Shown here piece after piece: positions 33,953 through 43,671 of a stretch of 64,000 bases of DNA. This DNA comes from JBBSOK01 sp965219125. Lineage in GTDB: Bacteria > Bacteroidota > Bacteroidia > Flavobacteriales > Flavobacteriaceae. Position numbers and translations under genes: made by a program. Position 1 is the stretch's first letter. The number at the start of each line of letters is the position of its first letter. Under the pieces are notes generated by a model. That model saw nothing but the letters and a program-made list of their open reading frames with translations. It did no database searches and had not been told where the DNA came from. Where the stretch lies: assembly GCA_965219125.1 (NCBI GenBank), contig CBDCMO010000002.1, positions 1,860,001 to 1,924,000 on the forward strand. Direction: 5' to 3'.

Positions 33953-34699
33953 AAGTGGGGATATTTAATATTTTAATTTAATAACTAATATTCTTAAAAC
34001 AAGCGTTTAATCTATTTTTTATGCTTATTATCGATATTTACGGTAAAACTTTAGTTAAGGTTTTTTAAATTCTTTAAAAATTTTATTGTTGATGATTTTT
34101 CAATTTTTGCTATTTACTCCTAAGCGATGTTTGAAAAGGTGTCTAACTAAACTCTCGGCTAGAAATAATTTTTTTTGTTAATAACTTTTAGCTGTTTTTG
34201 AGTAAATCTACTTTTCAATTTTTTTCTTTTTGCGGAGATGAGATGAACAAGATTCAAATTCCTACAGATGCTTTTCGATTTAATTTTTTCATTAGTGCGT
34301 GTATTCTTACAATTACTTTTGCCAAATATATAAATAAAATTAAATAAAATGCTATTAATCTTTTTTATTTGCACTTTATCGAATATTTAGTACATTTTTA
34401 GATGCGTACTGTTAATGTTTCTAAACTAATTAGTCATATTAGTTTTTACACGAAAAATTAAATTTTGTAGGAATAGCATCATCGAAAAACAAAAAATATA
34501 CTTTGGTTTGGGCATACATACTTATTAACATGTTTAAATATCCTCTCGAAAAAATATTGATTAGATAATAGAGAATTTGGTAAGTAACCAATTATTGAAT
34601 TTAAATTGCGTAAGTCAATTCAAAAATAAACGGTACTAAAAGATCTGATTGCTATGCGTATAATTTTATATTATATTTAGTGCGCCTAATAAATTCATA
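33953..34699. other. 747-bp AT-rich intergenic region
   Basis: No convincing gene. A minus-strand -7-like box, TATATTTG (plus-strand CAAATATA at 34323-34330), could start a long leader for the CAP gene or a short transcript; just downstream is a 12-codon frame (MKKLNRKASVGI). An inverted repeat AAACTAAT / ATTAGTTT lies at 34423-34430 and 34438-34445. The 71-aa Lys/Asn-rich frame at 34159-34374 looks like chance. TATATTTA near 34672 may serve the macroglobulin gene. Confidence 0.5.
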
Positions 34700-37600
34700 A
34701 TGAAATATCTCCTTAAAATTTTACCCGCATTACTTTTATTCATCGTGTTTTCGTGCAAAGACAAGGACAAACACGCCGAAACCGACAATCTCTTCAAGTT
34801 CAAAGAATACATTGCCTATAATACGTACGGCAATCAATCGGTTACAACAGATATAAGGGTTGAATTGGTAAAGCCGTTGGAACAGTTTGAAATGACGCAA
34901 GAACTTTCAAACGATTATATAAGTATTTCGCCTTCGGTTGATGGTAAATTGATAATCGAAAACGGAAAGACTTTGATTTTTCAGCCTTCAAAAAACCTGC
35001 AACCAGATACAGAATACGCTGTAACTGTCAAATTGAATAAGCTTTATGAAGACATACCAAAGGAATTTAAAACCTACACTTTCAGCTTTAAAACCATTAC
35101 GCCAAATTTTAAGGTTGATGTTGGTTATCTACAATCCTATTCAAAAGAAAAGCAATATTTGGAGGCAAGTATTGAAGCTTCAGATATAATCTCGTTAGAA
35201 AATGCCAAGAAACTGATTTCTGCAACGCAAGATGGCAATAGTTTAAAATTAACTTGGCCAGAAAATAGCAATGATGCGCGCTTTTTCAACTTCAAAATTG
35301 ATGATATTTCTCGGAAAAAAGAAGATTCAGAAATTTTAATCAAATGGGATGGAAAACCAATTGGGGCGGAAAATAAAGGCGAGAATACCTTCGCAATTCC
35401 CGGACAAAATAACTTTACCATTGTCGATATAAAAACAACTTTATCGCCACAAGCCTTGTTAAGCATCAATTTTTCTGACCCAATTAAAACCAATCAAGAA
35501 TTTGCAGGTTTAGTTACCATTGAAAATACTGCAGATTTAAGATATGAAGTAAACGGTAACGTGCTAAACGTTTATCCACCAAACCGAATAATCGGCGATG
35601 TAAAAGTTACTGTTTTCCGCGGAATTAAAAACACCGAGAACGTTGGTCTTAAAAAAGAATTTTCAGAATTGGTTTCGTTTGAACAGCAGAAACCACAAAT
35701 ACGGATGATTTCAAAAGGTGTTATTCTTCCGAATTCTGCTTCAACACCTATTTATTTCGAAGCAGTAAATCTTTCAAAAGTTGATGCTCGGGTAATAAAA
35801 ATCTATGAAAATAATGTTTTGCAATTTCTTCAAAGTTATGATTTGAATGACAATAATAGTTACGATATACGCCGCGTTGGAAGACGAATTGCCAAGAAAA
35901 CCATCACATTAAAAGACGACAATCTGGGCAATAACGATAGTTGGAAAGCGTATGCAATTAATCTTTCGGAATATTTTAAAGCAGATCCAGGCGCGGTTTA
36001 TCAGTTGGAATTAAGTTTCAAAAAAGAATATACAACGTACGAATGTAGCCAACCAACCGCAATTGCAGATGAAAATTCTGAAGAAGGCGAAGGCGACGAA
36101 TACGAAGATGAATATTACGAGGAAGATAGCTATTACGCCGATGATAGCTCCGAAGACGAAGAACTTAGAGAGCAGCGCTATTGGGATAACGAAATTTATC
36201 GATGGAGAAACTACAGCTACAATTGGGAGCAACAAGATAATCCGTGTAACAATGCATATTATAATGAAGACAGAATTGTTACTGCTAATATAATAGGCTC
36301 AGATTTAGGGTTGATTGTTAAAAAAGGCAGCAACCAAACCTATAATTTTATTACAAACAATATTTTAACCACCAAGCCAGAAAGTGGCGTGAAAGTTAGC
36401 ATATACAATTACCAGCAGCAATTAATCGAAACCGTTACTTCAGACAGTAATGGTATGGTTGGTTATGATGCAGAAAGTAATGCAGCCTTTGCCGTTGCCA
36501 AAAAAGGTAAGAATTATGCCTACGTAAAGCTTGAAGATGGTAACGCGCTGTCTATTAGTAATTTTGATGTTTCTGGAAAGCAACTTCAAAAGGGTTTGAA
36601 AGGTTATATTTATACCGAACGCGGCGTTTATAGACCTGGCGACAGCATTCATTTAACCTTTGTAATGAACGATTTGGTAAATCCGTTACCTAAAAATCAT
36701 CCCGTAACGCTTGAAGTAACCGATGCCCGAGGAAAATTGGTGCAAAGAACTGTTCAAAATTCTGGGGCGCAAACAACTTCGAAAGCTTCAGCCGGAAAAG
36801 CTGAAAACGGTTTCTATTATTTCCCGATTACAACAGAAGATGCTTCTCCAACAGGCAATTGGAATGCGAAAATTACAGTTGGTGGCGTACAGTTTAATCA
36901 GACTTTAAAAGTTGCAACCATAAAACCGAACAGACTAAAAATAAAACTCGATTTCGAAAATGAAATTATAGATGCTAGCAAACCTGTAAAAGGCAGTGCA
37001 AGCGCGACTTGGCTTCACGGTTCGCCCGGTAGAAATTTAAAAATAGATATGACGGCTACTTTGCGAGCGACCAACACGGCCTTCCCAAAATACCCAAATT
37101 ACGATTTTACAGATCCAATTAGAACTTTTCAGGAAGTCGAAATCCCAGTTTTAGATGGAACATTATCTGCGGAAGGAACCATAAATTTCAACAAAGATTT
37201 TGAAGTTGGCGACAATGCGCCCGGAATGTTAAAAGCAACTTTCCTAACCAAAGTTTATGAAGGTGGCGGTGATTTTTCACAAGATGTTTTTACGAAAGAT
37301 TTAGCACCTTATGATTATTTTGTTGGTCTTCGATCGCCGAAAGCAGGTCGTTACGGCTCATTTTTTACTGATGAAAATACTACGTTTGATGTTGCATCGG
37401 TAGATGCGCAAGGCAATCCGGCTTCAAATAGAGATTTAGAAGTAAAAGTTTATAAAATTGAATGGCGTTGGTGGTGGAATCGTGGGCAAGATAACCTTTC
37501 AACCTACGAAAACAGCACCGTTCACACGCCTGTAAAGGAATATACCATTAAAACCGATGGCTCTGGAAAAGGAAAATTCACGGTAAATATTCCTGAAGAC

Positions 37601-40327
37601 GATGGCGGCAGATATTTAATTCGCGTAAAAGACAAGCAATCTGGCCACGCAACAGGTCGCATCACTTATTTCTACAGAAATTGGTCTCAAGCACCAAGTG
37701 ATGGCGATTCTGAAAGTGCAAAAATGTTGGTTTTTAGTGCCGATAAAGAAAAATATAAAGTTGGTGAAACTGCAAAAGTTACTTTTCCTTCAGGTAGCGA
37801 TGGCAGGGCTTTGTTGAGTATTGAAAATGGTTCAGAAGTACTTTCAACTGTTTGGGTCGAAACCAAAAAAGGCGAAACCACAACTTCCTTCAAAATTACA
37901 AAAGAAATGGCGCCAAATATTTATGTGAATATTTCATTGCTTCAACCGCACGCCCAAGTTAAAAACGATTTACCTATTCGATTATATGGAATTGTACCAA
38001 TAGATGTTGAAGATCCCGAAACGGTTTTACATCCAAAAATCTCAATGCCCGAAGTTTTAAAACCGGAACAAAAATATACAGTAAAGGTTTCTGAGCAAGA
38101 CAAAAAAGCAATGACGTACACATTGGCAGTTGTAGATGAGGGTTTGCTGGATTTAACACGTTTCGCAACACCACCAATCCACGAATCTTTTTACAGTAAA
38201 GAAGCACTCGGCGTTCGCACTTTTGATATATATGATTATGTAATTGGCGCCTATTCGGGAAGTGTGGATAATATTTACGCAATCGGTGGTGGTGATGAAG
38301 CCGCGGGAGCAAAAAACCGAAAAGCCGACCGTTTTAAAACAGTCGTTACCTATTTAGGACCATTTACGTTGGCTGCCGGAAAAACCGCAACCCACGAAAT
38401 TATGATGCCTAACTATGTTGGTTCAGTTCGAACAATGGTTATTGCTGGCGACAATAGTAAAGGAGCTTACGGAAATGCAGAGAAAACAACGCCCGTTAGA
38501 ACGCCATTAATGGTGCTTGCTTCCTTGCCGAGAAAACTTTCACCAGGCGAAACAGTTGTCTTGCCTGTTACCGTTTTTGCGATGGAAAACAAAGTAAAAA
38601 ATGCAACAATCACAGTAAAAACGGGTGATGGATTAAGAGCTAAAAATGGTAACACCAAAAACATAGTTTTCAGCCAACCTGGCGAACAAATCGTAAATTT
38701 TGAATTTGACGTGCTTCCGTTTGATACGAATAAAGGAACTATTCAAACTATTGAAGTTTTAGCTTCAGGAAACGGTGAAAAGGCAAGTTATAAAGTTGAA
38801 ATAGATGTTGAAAATCCGAATCCTATTTCACAAAAATCTACGCAATACACACTTTCAGAAAATGGAAACCAAGAATTAAATTTTGAAACATTTGGCGTTG
38901 CAGGAAGTAATGAAGCGATGTTAGAATTTTCAACCTTACCGCCAATGGATTTTGGAAGAAGAATGGAATATTTAATTCATTATCCGTATGGTTGCATTGA
39001 GCAAACCACTTCTTCAGCATTTCCGCAGTTATATTTAGCCGACGTTTTTGATATTACGTTCGACAAGAAAAAGGAAATTGAGAAAAACATAAAAGCGGCG
39101 ATTGAACGTTTAGGGCGTTTTCAAACCACAAACGGTGGTCTTGCCTATTGGCCAGGAGAGCGCGATGCAGATGAATGGGGAACAAATTATGCTGGCCATT
39201 TTATGCTGGAAGCCAAAGCAAAAGGCTATTCGTTACCTATCAGTTTTATGAGTAATTGGTTGTTATATCAACAAAATATGGCAAAGCAATGGCGAAATAG
39301 CGATAGGCAATATAATACGAGTTTAACACAAGCGTACCGACTTTACACATTAGCATTAGCGGGAAAGCCTGAATTGGCGGCAATGAATCGACTCCGCGAA
39401 AGCAACGATTTAAGCAACGATGCCAAATGGCGACTTGCTGCGGCTTATGCTTTAGCGGGCAAAAAAGATGTGGCTCAAAAACTTGCCCAAATCGCCAATA
39501 TTAACTTTGTTCCAAATAAATACGATTATTACACCTACGGTTCACCATTCAGAAATCGCTGTATGGCTCTGGAAACTATGGTGTTGATTGGTAATCCGAA
39601 TCAAAGAGAATTAGCAATTTCAGTTGCTAAAGATTTATCATCCCAAAGTTGGTATAGCACGCAGGAAACATCGTATGCATTATTGGCAATGGCCAAAATG
39701 GTTCAAAAGAATGGTGGAAAAGCGATTGATGTCTCGTTTACAAATAATGGTAAAACAACTACCGTTACAACAGACCGCGCGGTTTCTCAACGGGATTTGG
39801 GTATAAATATGGGAACAAATACTGTTACGGTAAACAACAAAAAAGGAAACGTAATTTATGTAACCCTATCCCAAAAAGGAAAATTACCATTGGGAGACGA
39901 GCTTGCCGAAAGACGCAATTTCGCCATAACGGCACAATATCTCGGCAGCGACGGCAAACCAATTGATGTTACAAAACTGAGACAAGGCACAGAAATTACT
40001 GCGCAGGTTACGGTTACCAATACCTCAAATGATTGGGTAAATAATGTCGCGCTTTCTAAAATTTTCCCAAGCGGTTGGGAAATCGTAAACACAAGTTTTA
40101 CTGAATTGGGCGGAGGCGCAACTGGCAACGCAAGATATACAGACATTCGTGACGACCGTGTAAATTTCTTTTTCGATTTGAATAGAAATGAATCTAAAAC
40201 CTTTAGCGTAAAATTAAACGCCAGTTATTTAGGAACCTATTATTTGCCAGGCACACAAGTTGAGGCAATGTACGACAATAATTATTTTGCAAGGAATAAG
40301 GGAATGTGGGTTACTATTGAGTTGTAA
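34700..40327 (+). CDS. bacterial alpha-2-macroglobulin lipoprotein
   Basis: A 1875-aa lipoprotein (lipobox VFSC, Cys19). The order is: N-terminal MG-like domains, an acidic insert around residues 460-495 (EEGEGDEYEDEYYEEDSYY), the MG2-like GYIYTERGVYRPGDSIHLTF near residue 645, the A2M family domain with YTLAVVDEGLLDLTRF near 1140, and the thioester domain with YPYGCIEQTTSSAFPQLY; the thioester Cys is residue 1432 and the CxEQ motif is intact. The last domain is a receptor-like beta fold. Such proteins trap proteases in the periplasm. The partner pbpC lies 0.8 kb downstream, separated by a toxin-antitoxin pair. Confidence 0.95.
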   Translation: MKYLLKILPALLLFIVFSCKDKDKHAETDNLFKFKEYIAYNTYGNQSVTTDIRVELVKPLEQFEMTQELSNDYISISPSVDGKLIIENGKTLIFQPSKNLQPDTEYAVTVKLNKLYEDIPKEFKTYTFSFKTITPNFKVDVGYLQSYSKEKQYLEASIEASDIISLENAKKLISATQDGNSLKLTWPENSNDARFFNFKIDDISRKKEDSEILIKWDGKPIGAENKGENTFAIPGQNNFTIVDIKTTLSPQALLSINFSDPIKTNQEFAGLVTIENTADLRYEVNGNVLNVYPPNRIIGDVKVTVFRGIKNTENVGLKKEFSELVSFEQQKPQIRMISKGVILPNSASTPIYFEAVNLSKVDARVIKIYENNVLQFLQSYDLNDNNSYDIRRVGRRIAKKTITLKDDNLGNNDSWKAYAINLSEYFKADPGAVYQLELSFKKEYTTYECSQPTAIADENSEEGEGDEYEDEYYEEDSYYADDSSEDEELREQRYWDNEIYRWRNYSYNWEQQDNPCNNAYYNEDRIVTANIIGSDLGLIVKKGSNQTYNFITNNILTTKPESGVKVSIYNYQQQLIETVTSDSNGMVGYDAESNAAFAVAKKGKNYAYVKLEDGNALSISNFDVSGKQLQKGLKGYIYTERGVYRPGDSIHLTFVMNDLVNPLPKNHPVTLEVTDARGKLVQRTVQNSGAQTTSKASAGKAENGFYYFPITTEDASPTGNWNAKITVGGVQFNQTLKVATIKPNRLKIKLDFENEIIDASKPVKGSASATWLHGSPGRNLKIDMTATLRATNTAFPKYPNYDFTDPIRTFQEVEIPVLDGTLSAEGTINFNKDFEVGDNAPGMLKATFLTKVYEGGGDFSQDVFTKDLAPYDYFVGLRSPKAGRYGSFFTDENTTFDVASVDAQGNPASNRDLEVKVYKIEWRWWWNRGQDNLSTYENSTVHTPVKEYTIKTDGSGKGKFTVNIPEDDGGRYLIRVKDKQSGHATGRITYFYRNWSQAPSDGDSESAKMLVFSADKEKYKVGETAKVTFPSGSDGRALLSIENGSEVLSTVWVETKKGETTTSFKITKEMAPNIYVNISLLQPHAQVKNDLPIRLYGIVPIDVEDPETVLHPKISMPEVLKPEQKYTVKVSEQDKKAMTYTLAVVDEGLLDLTRFATPPIHESFYSKEALGVRTFDIYDYVIGAYSGSVDNIYAIGGGDEAAGAKNRKADRFKTVVTYLGPFTLAAGKTATHEIMMPNYVGSVRTMVIAGDNSKGAYGNAEKTTPVRTPLMVLASLPRKLSPGETVVLPVTVFAMENKVKNATITVKTGDGLRAKNGNTKNIVFSQPGEQIVNFEFDVLPFDTNKGTIQTIEVLASGNGEKASYKVEIDVENPNPISQKSTQYTLSENGNQELNFETFGVAGSNEAMLEFSTLPPMDFGRRMEYLIHYPYGCIEQTTSSAFPQLYLADVFDITFDKKKEIEKNIKAAIERLGRFQTTNGGLAYWPGERDADEWGTNYAGHFMLEAKAKGYSLPISFMSNWLLYQQNMAKQWRNSDRQYNTSLTQAYRLYTLALAGKPELAAMNRLRESNDLSNDAKWRLAAAYALAGKKDVAQKLAQIANINFVPNKYDYYTYGSPFRNRCMALETMVLIGNPNQRELAISVAKDLSSQSWYSTQETSYALLAMAKMVQKNGGKAIDVSFTNNGKTTTVTTDRAVSQRDLGINMGTNTVTVNNKKGNVIYVTLSQKGKLPLGDELAERRNFAITAQYLGSDGKPIDVTKLRQGTEITAQVTVTNTSNDWVNNVALSKIFPSGWEIVNTSFTELGGGATGNARYTDIRDDRVNFFFDLNRNESKTFSVKLNASYLGTYYLPGTQVEAMYDNNYFARNKGMWVTIEL

Positions 40328-40355
40328 TTAATGAATTTTGAAGTTTCAGTTATTA

Positions 40356-40390
40356 GCCCCTTCCCTCTGGGAAGGTTGGGATGGGACTTT
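40356..40390. repeat. G/C-rich palindromic repeat, copy 2
   Basis: GCCCCTTCCCTCTGGGAAGG, then TTGGGATGGGAC; the core TTCCC-TCT-GGGAA is an inverted repeat. It lies just after the macroglobulin gene and before the toxin-antitoxin pair. Same family as 31111-31140 and 53210-53270. Confidence 0.75.
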
Positions 40391-40502
40391 TAACTTTGAC
40401 AAAGTTCTAAACTTTGTCAAAGTTATTTTTAGACTCAAAAACCCATTTCGAATAAATCTTGAATTGAAAAGTTTTATATTTACGTTGTAAAATTAACTGA
40501 AA

Positions 40503-40763
40503 ATGAACATCGCAGAACGAAAACTAAAATTAGTTGAAAAAATTCTTGACAGAGTGAATGAAGAGAATGTTGACCATTTTGAAGAGATTATTGAAAATGA
40601 AATCTTGAATGAAGAAGTAACGGTTGCTTATACAATTGCTGGCGAACCAATTTCGGCAAATGCCTATAAAATTAGAAATCAAAATGCCATCAAGAATTAT
40701 GAAGCTGGAATTTTTAAAACATCCGCTCAATTAAAAGAAAAATATAAATCAGCTAAAAACTAA
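40503..40763 (+). CDS. putative antitoxin of a RelE/ParE pair
   Basis: An 86-aa, mostly helical protein (RKLKLVEKILDRVNEENVDH, then ISANAYKIRNQNAIKNYEAG and a basic tail). I see no named DNA-binding motif; the assignment rests on its place one base upstream of a clear toxin gene and on its size. Bacteroidota addiction-module components of this type are common. The pair has no obvious link to the macroglobulin or pbpC functions. Confidence 0.75.
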   Translation: MNIAERKLKLVEKILDRVNEENVDHFEEIIENEILNEEVTVAYTIAGEPISANAYKIRNQNAIKNYEAGIFKTSAQLKEKYKSAKN

Positions 40764-40764
40764 A

Positions 40765-41067
40765 ATGGCTGATAGGGTTAAACACATATTTTGGTCGCCT
40801 GAAGCCGAGAGCGATTTAGACGATATTTATGAATATTATGCAGAACATTCTAAAGGAAATGAGTTGAAGAATATTCTTTCAATAATTGATGAAGCCGAAA
40901 GTTTGGTATTCAATAAACAATGGCAAGTAGATGAATGTGATAGTTCCTGCAGAAGAATAATTGTTAAGTCAAAATTCAGGGTTGTTTATAAAGTCATAAG
41001 AAATGAAATTATGATTACAGCAGTTTATCCAACCAAAAAGAATCCTGAAAATTTTAGAAAATCATAA
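40765..41067 (+). CDS. RelE/ParE superfamily toxin
   Basis: A 100-aa protein with the RelE/ParE fold pattern: IFWSPEAESDLDDIYEYYAE at the N-terminus, a helical middle, and the C-terminal strands CRRIIVKSKFRVVYKVIRNE and IMITAVYPTKKNPENF. Relatives either cleave mRNA on the ribosome (RelE) or poison gyrase (ParE); the sequence does not decide. The ATG follows the antitoxin stop by one base. Confidence 0.88.
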   Translation: MADRVKHIFWSPEAESDLDDIYEYYAEHSKGNELKNILSIIDEAESLVFNKQWQVDECDSSCRRIIVKSKFRVVYKVIRNEIMITAVYPTKKNPENFRKS

Positions 41068-41121
41068 GTCCATGTTCTTCTCACAAATTATTAATGAGAT
41101 TTCAGAACCATATAACCAAAC

Positions 41122-43470
41122 TTGAAAAAACCAACTAAAAGACAAGTTCGTATCGCCATCAAAATAATGATGGCGGTTTTGTTTGTAGTTTGGCTTTTTT
41201 GCCTGCCATCACCACTTTTTAACTCGCCAACCTCAACAGTTGCGGAAAGTAGTGATGGCAAAATGCTTGGTGCCCGTATTGCAAATGACGGTCAATATCG
41301 CTTTCCGAAAATGGATAGCGTTCCCTTCAGATTTGAAAAATGTATTGTTTATTTTGAAGATGAATATTTCTACAAACATCCCGGTTTTAATCCTGTTTCA
41401 ATTTCAAAAGCACTGTATCGAAACATAAAACGTGAAGGCAGACGTGGCGGAAGCACAATTACGCAACAAGTAATCAGGCTTTCGCGAGAAAATAGAAAAC
41501 GAACCTACTTTGAAAAGCTCATTGAAATTTTTCAAGCAACAAGATTGGAAGCGGGTAATTCAAAAAAATCGATATTAAAATTTTACGCTTCGAACGCACC
41601 TTTTGGAGGAAATGTGGTTGGGCTTGAAACTGCTTCGTGGCGTTATTTTGGTATTTCGGCGAGTGAATTAAGTTGGGGACAAGCAGCTGCTCTGGCGGTT
41701 TTGCCAAATGCGCCGGCACTTATATTTCCGGGGAAAAATGAAGCAATCTTAAAACAAAAACGTGATAGATTGTTACTCAAACTTTTTACGGAAGAAGTAA
41801 TTGATAAAACTACCTATCACTTAGCCTTAGATGAAGAACTTCCCGGAAAACCACTTTCACTTCCAGAAATTGCCCCACATTTAACTGAAAGAATCCGCCT
41901 TGAACATCCCGGCGAACGAGTGAAAACCACAATTGATTTTAACCTTCAACAAAAATTAAATAGAATTGCGCAGGAAAATTATTATCAATTAAGTCAAAAT
42001 CAAATTCATAATCTTGCTATTTTGGTTTTAGATGTTGAAACCAGAAATGTTTTGGGTTATGTGGGAAATTCGCCAACCAACGCCGAGCACGACAATTATG
42101 TTGATATTATTACCCGAAATAGAAGTACGGGAAGTATTTTAAAACCATTTCTATTTACTGCATTACTTGATGCCGGCGAATTGTTGCCAAATACCTTGGT
42201 GGCCGATATTCCAACATCGGTAAATGGTTATGTTCCTGAAAATTTTGACAAAAAGTTTAACGGCGCAGTTCCCGCAAGTGTGGCGCTTTCCCGCTCGTTG
42301 AATATTCCGGCAGTTAGAATGTTGCGAGATTTTGGCTTTCAAAGGTTTTATAATATTTTACATAAAGTCGATTTCAAATCTATCAACAAACCAGCCGATT
42401 ATTATGGACTTTCATTAATTTTAGGAGGCGCAGAAAGCAATCTTTGGGATATTACAAAGGCTTATGCTGGCTTGGCTTCGACCTTAAATTTCTTTAATCG
42501 CTCTTCAAGTGAATATAGAGAAGACGAATTTATTCAACCGAATTATATTAAGGATTTTGAAACGGAATTCGGCAAAAAACAACAAGAACCACCCGTTTTT
42601 AACGCAGGCGCAATCTATGAAGCTTTTGATGCGATGCAAAAAGTAAATAGGCCAAGAGAAGAGGAAAATTGGGCGTTTTTTAGCAGTTCTCAACCCATTG
42701 CTTGGAAAACGGGAACGAGTTACGGCTTTAAAGATGCTTGGGCTGTTGGCGTTACTCCAAAATATGCAATTGGTATTTGGGTTGGAAATGCCGATGGCGA
42801 AGGAAGACCAGGTTTAACAGGTGTTCAAGCTGCCGCACCTATATTATTTGAAGTGTTGAACTTATTGCCAAAATCAGGTTGGTTTCTAAAACCATTCGAC
42901 GAACTTATAGAAACGGATGTTTGCAGTAAAAGCGGCCAACTTGCAAGCGTTTATTGCGATAACGTTGAAAAACAATTTATCCCAAAAAACGGATTGCGAA
43001 CCCAACCTTGCGCCTATCATCAAACCGTTTTTCTAAATGCAAATGAAACTCTACGGGTAAATAGCAGTTGCTACGAGCTTTCAGAAATGACCCAAAAAAA
43101 CTGGTTTGTTCTTCCACCGGTTATGGAATATTATTACGCACCACTTCATCCCGAATATAAACCGTTGCCACCTTTCGCTGAAAATTGCTTACGCGATGGG
43201 GAAAAACTAATGCAGCTTATTTATCCAAAGTATAATGAGGCGATTATTTTACCCAAAAACTTTGATGAAAATCTTGGCGAAGTAGTTTTTAAATTGGCAC
43301 ACCGAAATCCTGAAACCACAGTTTATTGGTATTTAGATTCGCAACTTATTGGCACAACCGAAACATTTCACGAATTGGCGTTGACGCCGAAACCTGGAAA
43401 ATATTTACTTACTGTTGTAGATGAAGAAGGCAATGAATTACGGCAGTATGTTGAAATAAAGCTACCTTAA
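41122..43470 (+). CDS. pbpC: penicillin-binding protein 1C
   Basis: A 782-aa bifunctional cell-wall enzyme. A signal anchor (IAIKIMMAVLFVVWLFCLP) precedes the glycosyltransferase GT51 domain (CIVYFEDEYFYKHPGF, then RRGGSTITQQVIRLS). The transpeptidase has SxxK as TGSILKP near residue 338, SLN near 392 and WKTGTS near 529. A C-terminal BiPBP_C domain completes the PBP1C plan. The start is TTG at 41122; no ATG is near. PBP1C with an alpha-2-macroglobulin is a classic pair thought to repair murein after attack. Here a toxin-antitoxin pair intervenes. Confidence 0.95.
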   Translation: MKKPTKRQVRIAIKIMMAVLFVVWLFCLPSPLFNSPTSTVAESSDGKMLGARIANDGQYRFPKMDSVPFRFEKCIVYFEDEYFYKHPGFNPVSISKALYRNIKREGRRGGSTITQQVIRLSRENRKRTYFEKLIEIFQATRLEAGNSKKSILKFYASNAPFGGNVVGLETASWRYFGISASELSWGQAAALAVLPNAPALIFPGKNEAILKQKRDRLLLKLFTEEVIDKTTYHLALDEELPGKPLSLPEIAPHLTERIRLEHPGERVKTTIDFNLQQKLNRIAQENYYQLSQNQIHNLAILVLDVETRNVLGYVGNSPTNAEHDNYVDIITRNRSTGSILKPFLFTALLDAGELLPNTLVADIPTSVNGYVPENFDKKFNGAVPASVALSRSLNIPAVRMLRDFGFQRFYNILHKVDFKSINKPADYYGLSLILGGAESNLWDITKAYAGLASTLNFFNRSSSEYREDEFIQPNYIKDFETEFGKKQQEPPVFNAGAIYEAFDAMQKVNRPREEENWAFFSSSQPIAWKTGTSYGFKDAWAVGVTPKYAIGIWVGNADGEGRPGLTGVQAAAPILFEVLNLLPKSGWFLKPFDELIETDVCSKSGQLASVYCDNVEKQFIPKNGLRTQPCAYHQTVFLNANETLRVNSSCYELSEMTQKNWFVLPPVMEYYYAPLHPEYKPLPPFAENCLRDGEKLMQLIYPKYNEAIILPKNFDENLGEVVFKLAHRNPETTVYWYLDSQLIGTTETFHELALTPKPGKYLLTVVDEEGNELRQYVEIKLP

Positions 43471-43494
43471 ATACTTTAAATATATTTCCGATTT

Positions 43495-43527
43495 AGACCT
43501 AAAAGATTTTAAAAACCTGTTAGGTCT
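43495..43527. repeat. palindromic repeat between pbpC and gbsR
   Basis: AGACCTAA (43495-43502) and TTAGGTCT (43520-43527) are perfect inverse arms around an AT-rich loop. It may act as a weak terminator for pbpC, but resembles the family at 22217-22243. Confidence 0.6.
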
Positions 43528-43621
43528 TGGGCAGGCAAAAACCTCAAAAATCTCCGAAAACTTTGATTTTCATAAAAATATTCAAATAAAAATTAATTTA
43601 ACAAAACATTAATCCCAATTA

Positions 43622-43653
43622 GTTCGGTAATTTACGAACCAAAACTATCTTTG
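43622..43653 (+). promoter_or_regulatory. gbsR promoter with palindrome in the spacer
   Basis: TTCG (43623-43626), a 19-bp spacer and TATCTTTG (43646-43653) fit the TTTG-N19-TAnnTTTG promoter. GTTCG (43622-43626) and CGAAC (43635-43639) are inverse arms with 8 bp between, giving an 18-bp imperfect palindrome across the -33 box. The ATG is at 43672, 18 bp past the -7 box. This supports 43672 over the TTG at 43651, which lies inside the -7 box. Confidence 0.65.
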
Positions 43654-43671
43654 CCTAAAATTAAACCAAAA

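Noticed and set aside
34159..34374. 71-aa minus-strand frame in the long gap
   Set aside because: Composition is only Lys, Asn, Ile and Phe from AT-rich DNA; no motif, signal or neighbour support.
36011..36293. Frames of 74-76 aa overlapping the macroglobulin acidic insert
   Set aside because: They are shadows of the Glu/Asp/Tyr-rich stretch of the 1875-aa protein.
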